From Dromiciops gliroides (taxonomy: Eukaryota > Chordata > Mammalia > Microbiotheria > Microbiotheriidae), in contig NC_057861.1 of NCBI RefSeq assembly GCF_019393635.1, positions 458,856,330-458,920,329 of the forward strand: a stretch of DNA of 64,000 nt. The letters are read 5' to 3'. The first letter of the stretch is position 1. Each line of letters begins with the position of its first letter. Position numbers and translations under genes: made by a program. Positions 44,901-47,392 of the stretch are shown one piece after another. A model generated the notes under the pieces. It had not been told where the DNA came from, ran no database searches, and saw only the letters and a program-made list of their open reading frames with translations.

Positions 44901-47392
44901 ATTTGAGTTCAGGTCCTCCTGACTTCAGGGTTGGTGCTTTATCCACTGTGCCACCTAGCTGCCCCTCAGATCTCATTATCAATAGCACCACCATTCTCCC
45001 CATATCCATATTTGCCATTTTGAAGTCATCTTTGACTATTCCCTGTCCCTCTTACCATTTTCATTCAGTTGCTAAAACCTTCTATTTGCCAATTTTCCCT
45101 CTATTCCTACTGCTACCGGGCTCTCATTGCTTCTCATCTATAACACTGCCATAGCCTCCTGACTAGTCTACTGATTAAGTCTCTTTTCCTCTTAGAAGCA
45201 TCCTATAAAATGCTTCCAGATTCATCTCCCTAAAGTTGGTTTCATAATTATTTGGTTGTTTTGGGTTTTTTGGTTTTTGGGGTTTTTTTTTAGTAAGTGT
45301 TAAGTGCCTGAGGCCGGATTTGAACTCAGGTACTCCTGGATCCAGGGCTGGTGCTCTATTCACTGCGCCATCTAGTTGCCCCTGTTTCATAATTATTTAA
45401 TCTCCTTACTCAAAACATTTCAAAGACTCCTCATTAAATAAGGAGAGGAGAGGGAACAAGCATTCGTTAGGTGCCCAATATGTGCCAGGCACTGTGCTGT
45501 GTGCTTTACAAATATTGTCTCATTTCAAATTCACAATCCTTAGAGCTAGGTTCTATTATTATCCCTATTTTATAACTGAGGAAACTGAGGCAGTTAAAGG
45601 TTAAGTGACATGTCCAGGATCACACAGCTAGTAAGTGTCTGAGCTCAAATTTGAACTCAGATCTTCCAGACTTCGGGGCCAGTGCTCTTGCTACTTAGCT
45701 GCCTCATCAATAAAATAAACTTAAATTTCCTTGGCCTTAAGTCTCTCCACAATTTGGCCTCGACCTTCCTTTCCATTCAGTCAGTATTAATTGAATTGAA
45801 TTGCATTGAGTTAATCAGATTACTCAAAAACCTTCAATCATTTCTCAGAATATCCTGAATAAAAACCCATATTTCTTAGCTAGGCATTAAATTTGCCTCA
45901 ATATGCCTTTCCAACCTTAAACACACTGGAGAATTTGATGAGATGGGTAATTTTGTTATAGACATGGACAACCCTAGGAGAATCAGAACTTTTAGTAAAA
46001 TAAAGAATTAACAAATGTATAAGGTATTTATAAAATTAGTTCCAGCATACTTTAAGCTTTTTGATGAATACCCACATACCACACTGTCTGAGAGGGAAAG
46101 GAAGAAGAAAAGTTCTACTCAAACTTATTTCTATAATGCTTCAGTATACTGAATAAATTAAGGAGAGAAGTCACTTTTATTCTGAAACTACTTTCTAAAT
46201 AAAATTTAATTGGACAGAGTTCTTTACTTTTTTCAGTCAGTGTATTTCTGGTGTGAATTATTTAAATAGCTTTCTAATAATTCAGTTTGACTAGACAAAG
46301 TTTTATTAAGCACCTACTTTGCACAGAACTGTGCTTAACCCTAGAGAAACTAACATTTTCATCACACTTGAAATATAATACATCATACTTAATATTCTTG
46401 GCATATTTTAAATGAAAGGAATGTTAAACCTTTAAATATATCTACCAGAAACTTGCTTATTCAGAACCATATCCCCTTTATCAAGAAAGCAATGTTTTGC
46501 CTTAGTAGACAGATAGAAAACACAATATGAAAAAAATTGTATCTAACAAGTTTTTCAAGAACAAGTTATTTGTCTCTTAGATATATCAAGAATCTATGGA
46601 TCCAGACGTTATTTTTTTATGATGGAATTTGTCCTTGTAGTTTACTCTAAGTATCAACAGCACTTATAATTTGGCAACCAAGGTTATTAGTTTAAAATTG
46701 GAGTAAGTTTCAAGCCACATTGCTAATGATAAAGTCCTGACATTAGAGTACTCTTCACTTTGCCTCTGTTATGCCCAGAAAATGGACAGGAAAGGACAAC
46801 AGAAAATCAAAAATAGTGGTTAGGGCATTGCCATTGTTGGCCAGGCAGATGGGACCATTCCCGATTTGCATTCCAAGGGTATCCCTCCTGCTCAGCATTC
46901 ACATTAACTAGTTGTGATGTTTTTGGTTTTGCCACCGAAAGAGGAAAAAGGAAGCCCTGTTTCTCACATGATACCAAATCTAACATAAAATAATGACATT
47001 CTGTATTGCATTCTGAATTCAGCATAAAATGATATCTTTCTAGCAGGTGACTTGATTTTTAATAATAATAATAATAAATATATTATTCAGCCATTTCATT
47101 TTTTCTTCCAGATCTTTCTTCAGATCCAGATGAATTAACAAATATAGCCACAAGGTTTCCAGAAATCACTCATTCTCTGGACCAAAAGCTTCGATCCATT
47201 ATAAACTACCCTGTTGTTTCTGCTTCTGTCCACCAGTACAACAAGAAGGAGTTTATCAGTTGGAAAGACAGCCTAGGACGAAACTATACCAAAGTTATAG
47301 CAAACCTCAGATGGCACCAGGACTGGCTGAAAGAACCAATGAAGTATGAAAGTGCAATTAACCAATGGCTTAAAACTGACACTAATTTATAA
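578..47392 (+). CDS. ARSK: Arylsulfatase K (ARSK), 8 coding exons, 553 aa
   Basis: Coding exons 578-763, 9931-10060, 15104-15263, 27917-28199, 29941-30112, 32229-32453, 41254-41478 and 47112-47392 join in frame to 1662 nt (553 residues plus stop); human ARSK is 536. All introns begin GT and end AG. The protein has an N-terminal signal peptide (about residues 1-22), then an alkaline-phosphatase-fold sulfatase domain. Visible catalytic elements: Asp60 in VVLVVSDSF; the formylglycine motif Cys100-Cys-Pro-Ser-Arg104, where SUMF1 oxidises Cys100; Lys148; His271 in EMHPVDYY; and Asp333-His334 in TSDHGEL. These correspond to human D40, C80, K128, H251 and D313/H314. Known role: a lysosomal sulfatase removing 2-O-sulfate from glucuronate in heparan and chondroitin/dermatan sulfate. 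N-x-S/T sites include Asn128 and the NCT in exon 5. I see no disabling change. The ATG at 578 has G at -3 and gives a hydrophobic leader. The stretch between leader and core is about 20 residues longer than in human. Confidence 0.97.
1295..1456 (+). repeat. MIR-type CORE-SINE
   Basis: Degenerate CCTGAGTTTGACTCCTGGTT...GGGCAAGTTGTTT...TCATCAGCAAAATGGGGCTT in MIR order. The surrounding 780-1290 holds no recognisable feature beyond the end of the CpG-rich zone and a C-run at 1211-1229. Confidence 0.7.
1456..2115 (-). repeat. L2 LINE 3' region, antisense
   Basis: AACAAGCATTTATTAAGCAT...GCTGTGCTAAGTATGGGAAT, then CCAGTGTCACTAG-type and GGGAACCATTGGAATTTATT segments through AGGCTATTGCAATAATC. Order matches the reverse complement of L2 ORF2/3' UTR. 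Confidence 0.8.
2630..2930 (-). repeat. L1 3' end fragment, antisense
   Basis: Ends with CATGCTTCATCATGAGTCCT and TTGTGGTTGGTCATTGTATT, which recur in marsupial L1 3' sequence and resemble 7860-8020. The preceding 2115-2630 is AT-rich; 2470-2580 is weakly L2-like. Confidence 0.6.
2935..3800 (+). repeat. L1 fragments (ORF2 then ORF1-like), split by a SINE
   Basis: 2940-3060 resembles the ORF2 linker seen at 63276-63400 (CCAATGAAACACCAAAATGG...). 3640-3760 matches the ORF1 segment at 60850-60950 (AACTCCTTGAAAATTAGAAA, GACTCCATGAGACATCAAGA). The order shows more than one fragment. Confidence 0.7.
3113..3258 (-). repeat. WSINE1-like CORE-SINE
   Basis: GTGAGGCAATTGGGGTTAAG through CACCTAGCTGCCCC, flanked by TTAGATTTTTT at 3102-3112 and 3259-3269. 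Nested in L1 sequence. Confidence 0.95.
3800..4080 (-). repeat. L1 5' UTR fragment, antisense
   Basis: ATGGTCCAGCTATGTGTGCT...AATAACTTACTGTGACTTCT...CTCACTCTGCAATCTTGACT. The end is the reverse complement of the L1 5' terminus (compare AAGATGGCAGAGTAGAGAG at 59702). Confidence 0.6.
4414..4562 (-). repeat. WSINE1-like CORE-SINE, 3' part degraded
   Basis: T/G-rich run, then GGGGTCACACAGCTAGTAAG to CACCTAGCTGCCCC. Perfect 17-bp target duplication AATAATGGGATTTGCTA at 4397-4413 and 4563-4579. Confidence 0.95.
5220..5332 (+). repeat. L2 LINE 3' terminus
   Basis: GACAAGGACTGTCTCATTTT...ATGCCTGGCACAAAGTAAGT...AATAAATGCTTGTTGATTGA, the classic L2 3' end. 4580-5220 and 5340-6060 hold nothing I can name. 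Confidence 0.85.
6070..6300 (-). repeat. CORE-SINE with distinct 3' tail ('tail B'), antisense
   Basis: GATCTGTGATTTCATTTGTA, GAAACTCCTATCAGTAGTGC, GACACTGAGAGATTAAGTAA. The order is the reverse complement of a tRNA-CORE-SINE whose tail reads GCACTGAGAGGTTAAG... GAGGAAACTCCCTCTACC... TGATTTCATTGGTAT when read on this strand. The same tail recurs at least seven more times in the ARSK introns. Confidence 0.65.
6330..6540 (-). repeat. CORE-SINE with CR1-like 3' end, antisense
   Basis: TCTAGAGCTGGAAAGAATTG...CCATCTAGTTCAACTGACC...GAGAGAACTGAGGCCCAGAG...ATGTCATGGCTGC. Similar segments occur at 19318-19505 and 21715-21848. Confidence 0.65.
6664..7110 (+). repeat. MIR3/Ther1-type CORE-SINE, split by a younger SINE
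   Basis: GGCAGCTAGGTGACATAGTA head, CORE, TTTCCCTATCTGTAAAATGG, then AAAAGCATTATGTA. After the nested SINE the tail continues GTGCTAGCTACTATCATTAT. Confidence 0.85.
6900..7056 (+). repeat. WSINE1-like CORE-SINE nested in MIR3-type SINE
   Basis: Complete head to tail; duplication CATTATGTA at 6891-6899 and 7057-7065. Confidence 0.95.
7240..7445 (-). repeat. L2 LINE fragment, antisense
   Basis: AAGCATTTATTAAATGTCTA... and GACCCTGGAGGTAATAGGGA, ACCACTAGAGTTTATTGAAT. Confidence 0.8.
7455..7800 (+). repeat. L2 LINE 3' region
   Basis: CACTTCATCTCCTGATTCCT, TTCCTCATCTCTGCTTTCTG, GCTAAAATCCCATCTTCTGC in L2 order. Lies head to head with the antisense L2 before it; a C-run interrupts at 7500-7520. 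Confidence 0.75.
7840..8880 (-). repeat. L1 ORF2 C-terminus and 3' UTR, antisense
   Basis: TGGCATAGTTCATCATCATT, GTTCTCCCAGTTCTGCTTAC, CATATACCACAATTTATTTA and, after a SINE, CAACTCACAGTTCCACCAGC, GATTGTTAATAGC. The same segments appear in order at 32970-33590. Confidence 0.8.
8290..8530 (+). repeat. MIR3/Ther1-type SINE nested in L1
   Basis: GGCAACTTGGTGATGCCTTA...CTGCCTCAGTTTCCTCAGTT...GTTTGTAAAATGCTTAGTAT. L1 homology resumes afterwards. Confidence 0.8.
8900..9550 (-). repeat. L2 LINE, antisense, broken in two
   Basis: AGACCATTGTAGTAATCCAG, TCCAATTGGCAGTTGGTGAT, TTCAGAGCCTTGGGTGATAA, then CCCTTATTATGTACCAGACA. Confidence 0.75.
9931..10060 (+). CDS. ARSK: ARSK exon 2: formylglycine motif
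   Basis: Residues 63-105 plus one base. Begins [11 protein letters not shown] and ends in SPICCPSRA, with the catalytic Cys100. Acceptor TTGATTACAG|GAT, donor GCAG|GTACAG. A SINE sits only 25 bp into the next intron. Confidence 0.95.
10086..10252 (-). repeat. WSINE1-like CORE-SINE 25 bp after ARSK exon 2
   Basis: T/G-rich start with a run of about 16 G (10098-10113), CORE, CACCTAGCTGCCCC. Duplication TAATATATCTTT at 10074-10085 and 10253-10264. Confidence 0.95.
10835..11045 (-). repeat. CORE-SINE tail B, antisense
   Basis: CTTGTAATTTCATCATTATA, GGAAACTCCCAGCTAGGAAA, GGGACTTGAACCTAGGAATT, ending TTCTGTGTTGCCTCTC. Confidence 0.7.
11286..11376 (+). pseudogene. U6 snRNA retropseudogene, 3'-truncated
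   Basis: Nearly full match to U6 snRNA nucleotides 1-91, including GCACATATACTAAAATTGGA and AGATTAGCATGGCCCCTGC, with scattered C-to-T and G-to-A changes. The 3' stem and terminal T-run of U6 are missing. It is flanked by a perfect 12-bp direct repeat AACAAATTTTGT at 11274-11285 and 11377-11388, so it is a retroposed copy. No TATA/PSE promoter is apparent upstream. In ARSK intron 2. Confidence 0.92.
11800..11912 (+). repeat. L2 LINE 3' terminus
   Basis: CCATTAGACTGTAAAGCAGG...ATGCCTAACACTTAGTAGGC...TTATTAACTGACTG. Sequence 11390-11800 and 11912-12590 is AT-rich with no nameable element. Confidence 0.85.
12590..14110 (-). repeat. L1 ORF2, antisense, reverse transcriptase core missing
   Basis: 12650-12960 is the C-terminal/3' part (TACTAGTGGTATTGCAGGGT). 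12975-14105 is the linker and endonuclease (ACCAGATCCTAATTTTATTC through CATATTCACAGTTACGATTA, the reverse complement of the ORF2 start seen at 62145). The RT segment between them is absent. Confidence 0.85.
14110..14933. other. Intron 2 sequence, nothing recognised
   Basis: No open frame, SINE, LINE or motif that I can name. Mixed composition. Confidence 0.4.
14934..14973. repeat. (TG)n microsatellite
   Basis: About 19 uninterrupted TG units followed by AT-rich alternating sequence, shortly before ARSK exon 3. Confidence 0.97.
15104..15263 (+). CDS. ARSK: ARSK exon 3
   Basis: Residues 106-158 plus two bases: [30 protein letters not shown] through [13 protein letters not shown], which includes active-site Lys148. 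Acceptor TTTTTCAG|CA, donor TTAG|GTAAAC. Confidence 0.95.
15561..15727 (-). repeat. WSINE1-like CORE-SINE (TTGCAGG variant)
   Basis: TTTTTGCAGGGAAATGGGGG start, CORE, CACCTAGCTGCCCC. Duplication TATATCTATATA at 15549-15560 and 15728-15739. Confidence 0.95.
15780..15956 (-). repeat. CR1/L3 LINE fragment, antisense
   Basis: TTCTTGTCATGTTCCCCCTG, AGTCTTCTCCAGGTTAACAT, CCTTCTCTGGACATTC: the reverse complement of the CR1/L3 ORF2 C-terminus. Confidence 0.75.
15957..16160 (+). repeat. MIR3/Ther1-type SINE, head lost
   Basis: AGCCAGGAAGACCTGAGTTC...CTCAGTTTCCTTATCTGGAA...AATGCTAGCAATTATTATT. Confidence 0.8.
16621..16771 (+). repeat. WSINE1-like CORE-SINE
   Basis: GGGGCAGCTAGGTGGTGCAG through CCCACTGCCCCACCAAAAA. 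18-bp duplication TAAAATCCAAGCAT(A/G)TTG at 16603-16620 and 16772-16789. Confidence 0.96.
17110..17250 (-). repeat. L2 LINE 3' end, antisense
   Basis: CAACAAGCATTTATTGAACA...GTGCCAGGAACTATGCTAGG...GGAACTTCCATTCTAATGAG. Confidence 0.85.
17475..17622 (-). repeat. WSINE1-like CORE-SINE
   Basis: GTGAGGCAATTGGGGTTAAG to CACCTAGCTGCCCC. Duplication CAAGTGTTTCATTT at 17461-17474 and 17623-17636. Confidence 0.96.
17796..17967 (+). repeat. WSINE1-like CORE-SINE with (GAAA)n tail
   Basis: GGGGCAGCTAGATGATGCAG, CORE, CCTCATTGCCCGACAAAG, then GAAAGAAAGAAAGG repeats. Confidence 0.95.
18010..18950 (-). mobile_element. Possible old LTR-like segment (tentative)
   Basis: About 940 bases with higher GC than their surroundings, resembling none of the LINE/SINE families here. 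On the minus strand a TATA-like CTATAAAAAGG lies in the first third, as in LTR U3/R sequences. No matching second repeat or retroviral coding homology is visible. If correct, this is a fossil solo LTR; it could equally be unique intron sequence. Confidence 0.22.
19318..19505 (-). repeat. CORE-SINE with CR1-like 3' end, antisense
   Basis: GCCAGACAAGACTTTAGAGG, CCCTCATTTTACACATTAGG, TGACTTGCCCAGGCTCATAC, GACTATGCCATTAT. 19505-20620 shows nothing nameable apart from AT-alternating sequence at 19562-19600. Confidence 0.7.
20625..21045 (-). repeat. L2 LINE, antisense
   Basis: AGGTGAGTCTTAAAGGAAAC, GACCAAGGTCACTGGATTAT, GGGCTTTAAAAAACAAACAG, GGAAGCCACTGGAGATGATT, AGAAGATTGCTTTGAGAGTT in L2 reverse-complement order. 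Confidence 0.85.
21088..21230 (+). repeat. WSINE1-like CORE-SINE
   Basis: GGGGCAGCTAGATGGTGCAG through AATTACCTCACTAAAAA. Confidence 0.95.
21715..21848 (-). repeat. CORE-SINE/CR1-like fragment
   Basis: CATAGAATAAGAGCTAAGAG, GGACCTTAGCAGTCACTACA, TAAGGAAACTTAGGTCTACA. Confidence 0.55.
21849..22008 (+). repeat. WSINE1-like CORE-SINE
   Basis: Complete; host AATATA(G/A)TGACAG is repeated before and after (about 21836 and 22011). Confidence 0.95.
22493..22641 (+). repeat. WSINE1-like CORE-SINE
   Basis: GGGGCAGCTATGTGGCGCAG to CCCATTGCCCTGCAAAAA (CCCTGC variant 3' end). Directly followed by L2. Confidence 0.95.
22642..23650 (+). repeat. L2 LINE 3' kilobase, split by a SINE
   Basis: GGACTGCAATCTAGGTGTCA, CTTGACTGTTGCAGTGTCCT, CAGTGACTCCCTGTTACCTC, CACCTGTTCCCCATTCCTGG, GACTGACTGATTGAATGACT: the longest and best-preserved L2 in the window. 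Confidence 0.9.
22806..22956 (-). repeat. WSINE1-like CORE-SINE nested in L2 (TTGCAGG variant)
   Basis: Poly-T, TTGCAGGCAATGGGGGTTAA, CORE, CATCTAGCTGCCC. Short duplication GAGATGTC at 22798-22805 and 22957-22964. Confidence 0.95.
24275..24425 (-). repeat. WSINE1-like CORE-SINE nested in CR1/L3
   Basis: Complete; duplication CAAT(A/C)TTGATTC at 24263-24274 and 24426-24437. Confidence 0.95.
24480..24665 (-). repeat. L1 3' end, 5'-truncated, antisense, nested in CR1/L3
   Basis: T-rich start, TTTTATTTTCCAAAATATAT, CTTTGTGTTCCAACTTCTC, C/T-rich run. Flanked by ACAAA(T/C)CTTTTT. Confidence 0.6.
24880..24968 (-). repeat. CORE-SINE tail B fragment, antisense
   Basis: GTTTTATTGGTTTAGGAAGT, AAATCCCCTCTACTGATACA, CATTTTATAATCTCAAGGAG. 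Confidence 0.6.
24985..25403 (-). repeat. MIR3/Ther1-type SINE, antisense, split by a SINE
   Basis: TTTATATAGCACTTTAAGAT, then after the insertion CCATTTTATAGCTGAGGAAA, TCAGGGTCATATAGCAAGTG, GTGCCACCTAGCTTCCTC. Confidence 0.85.
25060..25206 (-). repeat. WSINE1-like CORE-SINE nested in MIR3-type SINE
   Basis: ACTGGGCAATGAGGGTTAAA to CACCTAGCTGCCCCC; TCTAATTTT is duplicated on both sides. Confidence 0.93.
25550..25660 (-). repeat. L2 LINE 3' end, antisense
   Basis: AATGTCTACTGTGTTTAGGC, ACTGTGCTAGGTACTTGGGC. Confidence 0.75.
26375..26531 (-). repeat. WSINE1-like CORE-SINE
   Basis: Complete; duplication TGGTCTTATT at 26365-26374 and 26532-26541. 25660-26360 holds nothing nameable. Confidence 0.95.
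26690..26950 (-). repeat. L1 ORF2 C-terminal fragment, antisense
   Basis: TTCCTGGTTCTGCTCATTTC, CTTCCCAGATTTCTCCAAAA, AGCATAATAATGTTCCCTTT. 26950-27430 and 27604-27916 are AT-rich and unassigned apart from the MITE. Confidence 0.65.
27447..27595. mobile_element. hAT-type MITE, 149 bp, with perfect 8-bp target duplication
   Basis: Terminal inverted repeats: the left end reads CAAATCTTCTTAAATT, the right end read inward is CAGGGCTTCTTTAATT. The flanking 8-bp duplication TGTTAGAC is perfect (27439-27446 and 27596-27603), which is diagnostic of hAT transposition. No coding capacity. In ARSK intron 3, 320 bp before exon 4. Confidence 0.88.
27917..28199 (+). CDS. ARSK: ARSK exon 4
   Basis: Residues 159-253. 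Contains [20 protein letters not shown] and [12 protein letters not shown], conserved with human ARSK. Acceptor CTCCTCAG|CAAT; donor GAAAAA|GTGAGT, phase 0. The open frame runs about 60 bases into the intron by chance. Confidence 0.95.
28420..28630 (+). repeat. MIR-type SINE
   Basis: GTTCAAGTCCCAGTTCTGTG, ACCTTGGGCAAGTCACTCTC, GTGGGGATCAGATTATG, TTCTAAACCTTAAACATATT. Confidence 0.8.
28660..28915 (-). repeat. CORE-SINE tail B, antisense
   Basis: TAATTGTTATAGGGAATTCC, GGAAACTCCCTCTATCAGTG, TCTTAGAGGATTGCTTAGAG, GAGGCCAGCTTCTATCCACC. Confidence 0.75.
29205..29450 (+). repeat. MIR-type SINE
   Basis: GTATTGGAAAAGAATACTGG, GTTTTGAATCCTGC, CTCAGTTTCCTTTTCTGTAA, TTCGCAAACCTTAAAACCC. A second, antisense MIR tail scrap lies at 29036-29125. 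Confidence 0.8.
29941..30112 (+). CDS. ARSK: ARSK exon 5
   Basis: Residues 254-310 plus one base. Includes [18 protein letters not shown], with substrate-contact His271 and an N-glycosylation sequon, then [14 protein letters not shown]. Acceptor TTTTTTAG|GTA, donor CTTG|GTAGGT. Confidence 0.95.
30915..31080 (-). repeat. CORE-SINE tail B, antisense
   Basis: CTTGTAATTTCATTGGTATA, GAAATTCACTCTACTGATCC, ACCCAAGGTCACACACCAGT. 30120-30915 and 31080-31500 hold nothing nameable. Confidence 0.7.
31500..31970 (+). repeat. RTE-type LINE, ORF2 C-terminal remnant
   Basis: One stretch (about 31722-31850) reads [20 protein letters not shown] then LHWYPYN and RSPTHWVN. The R-x-W-A-G-H/D, W-Y-P and G-R-x-P-T-x-W spacing is typical of the C-terminus of RTE/BovB-like ORF2. 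Stops and shifts elsewhere. Confidence 0.65.
31971..32114 (+). repeat. WSINE1-like CORE-SINE
   Basis: Complete; duplication AAAATC(T/C)ATTTGAG at 31957-31970 and 32115-32128. About 115 bp before ARSK exon 6, with a short GT repeat in between. Confidence 0.95.
32229..32453 (+). CDS. ARSK: ARSK exon 6: Asp-His metal ligands
   Basis: Residues 311-385 plus one base. Contains [20 protein letters not shown], with metal ligands Asp333-His334, and [13 protein letters not shown]. Acceptor CTCAATAG|GTGAG; donor CTAG|GTAAGT. Confidence 0.95.
32680..33880 (-). repeat. L2 LINE, antisense, split by an L1
   Basis: 32680-32860 (AATAAGCATTTATTAATAGC, GGGAGCTCACATTCCATTGG) and 33640-33880 (GAGCCACTAGAGCTTCTTGA, TTGGCAGCTGTGTGGAAGGG) flank L1 sequence. 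Confidence 0.8.
32970..33590 (-). mobile_element. L1 ORF2 C-terminus, antisense, inserted in L2
   Basis: The minus strand at 33578-33096 reads as one open frame: [73 protein letters not shown]. This is the L1 ORF2 C-terminal domain. A T-rich start at 33002 may be the remains of its A-tail. The best-preserved LINE coding stretch in the window. Confidence 0.9.
34060..34195 (-). repeat. L2 LINE 3' end, antisense
   Basis: AATATTTATTAAGCAGCTGC, TATGTGCCAGACACTATTCA, GGGAGATTACATTCTACTGA. Confidence 0.85.
34227..34378 (+). repeat. WSINE1-like CORE-SINE
   Basis: GGCAGCTAGATGGCGCAGTG to CCTCATTGCCCTGCCAAAA (CCCTGCC variant end). Confidence 0.95.
34530..34728 (+). repeat. L1 3' UTR fragment
   Basis: GGAAATGTTTTCTATAATTG, CACATGCATAACCTATATTT, GGAATTTGGAACTCAAAATA. 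It is the sense counterpart of the antisense L1 3' end at 37562. Confidence 0.7.
34729..34885. mobile_element. Short DNA-transposon-like (hAT/MITE) remnant
   Basis: Left end GAGTTCTTCATCTAAGGTCC and right end CAAAAAAAGTTAAGAACCC form a degenerate inverted repeat. Internal segments (ACTGTATTTCAGTGTAATTG; CAAACTGCCAAAGGAGTCC) are shared, in reverse complement, with 59130-59500, which shows a repeat family. Confidence 0.6.
35080..35255 (-). repeat. CORE-SINE tail B, antisense
   Basis: AGGGAAATTCCAGGTGAGAA, TTAGTCTTAGAGAGTTGCCT, AGAGCATTGAAAGATTAAGG. Confidence 0.7.
35536..35691 (-). repeat. WSINE1-like CORE-SINE (TTGCAGG variant)
   Basis: Long poly-T, TTGCAGGCAATGGGAGTTAA, CORE, CATCTAGCTGCCCC. 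Duplication AGTGTTC at 35529-35535 and 35692-35698. Confidence 0.95.
36010..36275 (-). repeat. CORE-SINE tail B scrap (36010-36080) and CR1/L3 fragment (36090-36275), antisense
   Basis: First TTTGATTTCATTAGAATTTC and CACTCCACTGATACAGATTA. Then GAATCTCAGATTTGAGACAG, CATTCCACTTTTGGACAGTT in CR1/L3 order. Confidence 0.6.
36645..36765 (+). repeat. L2/CR1-clade reverse transcriptase fragment
   Basis: One frame reads [20 protein letters not shown], close to the LLDLSAAFDTVDH motif of L2/CR1 reverse transcriptases. Confidence 0.75.
37010..37215 (-). repeat. CORE-SINE tail B, antisense
   Basis: TTTCATCAGTGTGGGAAAAT, GTCTTAGAGAATAGCCTGGA, GGACTTGAATACAAGTCTC. Confidence 0.7.
37562..38444 (-). mobile_element. 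L1, antisense, internally deleted, perfect 15-bp target duplication
   Basis: From its T-rich 3' end: 3' UTR (TTTTCAACATTCATTTTCAT), ORF2 C-terminus (CAATTGATGGACATTCCTTC, GAGTTGCTATAAATATTTTT), then at about 38095 a jump to inter-ORF sequence. There GGATGGAAGGGAAACAGTTA on the minus strand matches GGATGGAGGGAAATGCATAG at 62122. Target duplication AATGCTATAGAATTT at 37547-37561 and 38445-38459. Confidence 0.85.
38490..38615 (+). repeat. L2 LINE 3' terminus
   Basis: CCCCATTAGATTGTGAGTTC, CAGTGCCTGGCACATAGTAG, TTATCTACTGACTG. Confidence 0.85.
38620..39520. other. Intron 6 sequence, nothing recognised
   Basis: About 900 bases without a SINE, LINE or coding homology I can name, of higher complexity than the surrounding repeats. 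It could be a diverged old element or unique DNA. Confidence 0.35.
39525..39782 (+). repeat. SINE tail with (AAC)n end (RTE-derived type), + strand
   Basis: GGACCATCTCCAGTCATCCT, CCCAGATGGCTCTGGAGGAG, TTAAATCCAGTTCACTTCCA, ending AACAACAACAGG. Reads as the sense version of 57990-58180. Confidence 0.75.
40300..40415 (+). repeat. MIR3-type SINE tail
   Basis: ATAAAATGAGGATGATGATA, CCTCAGAGGGTTGTTGTGAG, AATCAAATGCAATGATAT. 39783-40300 holds nothing nameable. Confidence 0.75.
40435..40583 (+). repeat. WSINE1-like CORE-SINE
   Basis: Complete; 15-bp duplication AAGAATATAGGTTGT at 40420-40434 and 40584-40598. Confidence 0.96.
40640..40860 (-). repeat. L2 fragment (40640-40765) and MIR scrap (40770-40860), antisense
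   Basis: GAGTTCTGTTTTGGACAGGT, CATGTGGAGATATATAACCA; then TCTCATTTTATAGCTGGGAA. Confidence 0.65.
41254..41478 (+). CDS. ARSK: ARSK exon 7
   Basis: Residues 386-460 plus one base. Contains [19 protein letters not shown] and [20 protein letters not shown]. Acceptor ATGTCTAG|ATATC; donor TTTG|GTAAAT. Confidence 0.95.
41535..41752 (-). repeat. CORE-SINE tail B, antisense
   Basis: GATCTGTGATTTCATTGCTG, TAGAAACTCCCCCAACCGGT, AGAGTGTTGCCTAAGGCATT, CTCTCTGCTCCATTCTGCC. Begins 57 bp after ARSK exon 7. Confidence 0.75.
41767..41912 (-). repeat. WSINE1-like CORE-SINE, first of a tandem pair
   Basis: GTGAGGGTTAAGTGACTTGC to CACCTAGCTGCCC, between CTCAATATACTTTT (41753-41766) and CTCAATATACTT (41913-41924). 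Confidence 0.96.
41925..42066 (-). repeat. WSINE1-like CORE-SINE, second of a tandem pair
   Basis: GTGAGGCAATTGGGGTTGAG to CACCTAACTGCCCA, between CTCAATATACTT (41913-41924) and CTCAATATACTTTT (42067-42080). A different subfamily end from its neighbour. Confidence 0.96.
42613..42750 (-). repeat. WSINE1-like CORE-SINE with small internal deletion
   Basis: CAGTGAGGGTTAAGTGACTT to CACCTAGCTGCCCC; the GAGGCCGGATTT stretch is shortened to GATTT. Duplication TCAAAATAACT at 42602-42612 and 42751-42761. Confidence 0.95.
42775..43020 (+). repeat. MIR-type SINE
   Basis: GAACTAGCATCAGAGTCGAG, GACATTTACTGGCTGGATGA, ATCTCACAGGGTAGTTGCAA, ATTTAAAGCACTATGTGAAT. Confidence 0.8.
43307..43466 (+). repeat. 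WSINE1-like CORE-SINE with poly-C near tail
   Basis: Complete; CCCGCCCTG then a run of about 13 C before the A-tail. Duplication AGTTATCATCT at 43296-43306 and 43467-43477. Confidence 0.95.
43788..43997. mobile_element. hAT-type MITE, about 210 bp
   Basis: Left end CAGTGGTAACTAACTCAAAT; right end read inward is CAGATGTGTCAAATAAGC, a degenerate terminal inverted repeat. The flanking octamers CTCTACAC and ATCTATAC match at 6 of 8 positions. Interior AT-rich with no coding capacity. In ARSK intron 7. Confidence 0.65.
44160..44220. repeat. Purine-rich (GA/GGGA)n low-complexity run
   Basis: GAGAGAGAGAGAGGTGGGGG and following G/A-rich sequence. Confidence 0.8.
44820..44965 (-). repeat. WSINE1-like CORE-SINE nested in L2
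   Basis: Complete; duplication TCAGATCTCATTAT at 44806-44819 and 44966-44979. Confidence 0.96.
45254..45383 (-). repeat. WSINE1-like CORE-SINE lacking its CORE 3' half, nested in L2
   Basis: G/T-rich run directly joined to TAGTAAGTGTTAAGTGCCTG, then normal to the head. 15-bp duplication GTTTCATAATTATTT at 45239-45253 and 45384-45398. Confidence 0.95.
45435..45710 (-). repeat. MIR3/Ther1-type SINE, antisense, nested in L2
   Basis: CAATATGTGCCAGGCACTGT, CCCTATTTTATAACTGAGGA, CACACAGCTAGTAAGTGTCT, GCTACTTAGCTGCCTC. 45800-47110 (rest of intron 7) is AT-rich, with only an L2 scrap near 46290-46350 and a tail B-like scrap near 46610-46690. Confidence 0.85.
47060..47080. repeat. (AAT)n microsatellite
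   Basis: About seven AAT units 30 bp before the ARSK exon 8 acceptor. Confidence 0.9.
47112..47392 (+). CDS. ARSK: ARSK exon 8 (coding part) and stop
   Basis: Residues 461-553: [20 protein letters not shown] through WLKTDTNL then TAA at 47390-47392. This matches the human C-terminal domain; the last few residues differ and the chain ends slightly earlier than the human tail. Confidence 0.95.

Larger units (their letters stand above)
44740..45800 (+). repeat. L2 LINE, interrupted by three SINEs
   Basis: CATCTTTGACTATTCCCTGT, CACTGCCATAGCCTCCTGAC, TTCATCTCCCTAAAGTTGGT, then TCTCCACAATTTGGCCTCGA, in L2 order across the inserted SINEs. 44220-44740 is AT-rich and unassigned. Confidence 0.75.
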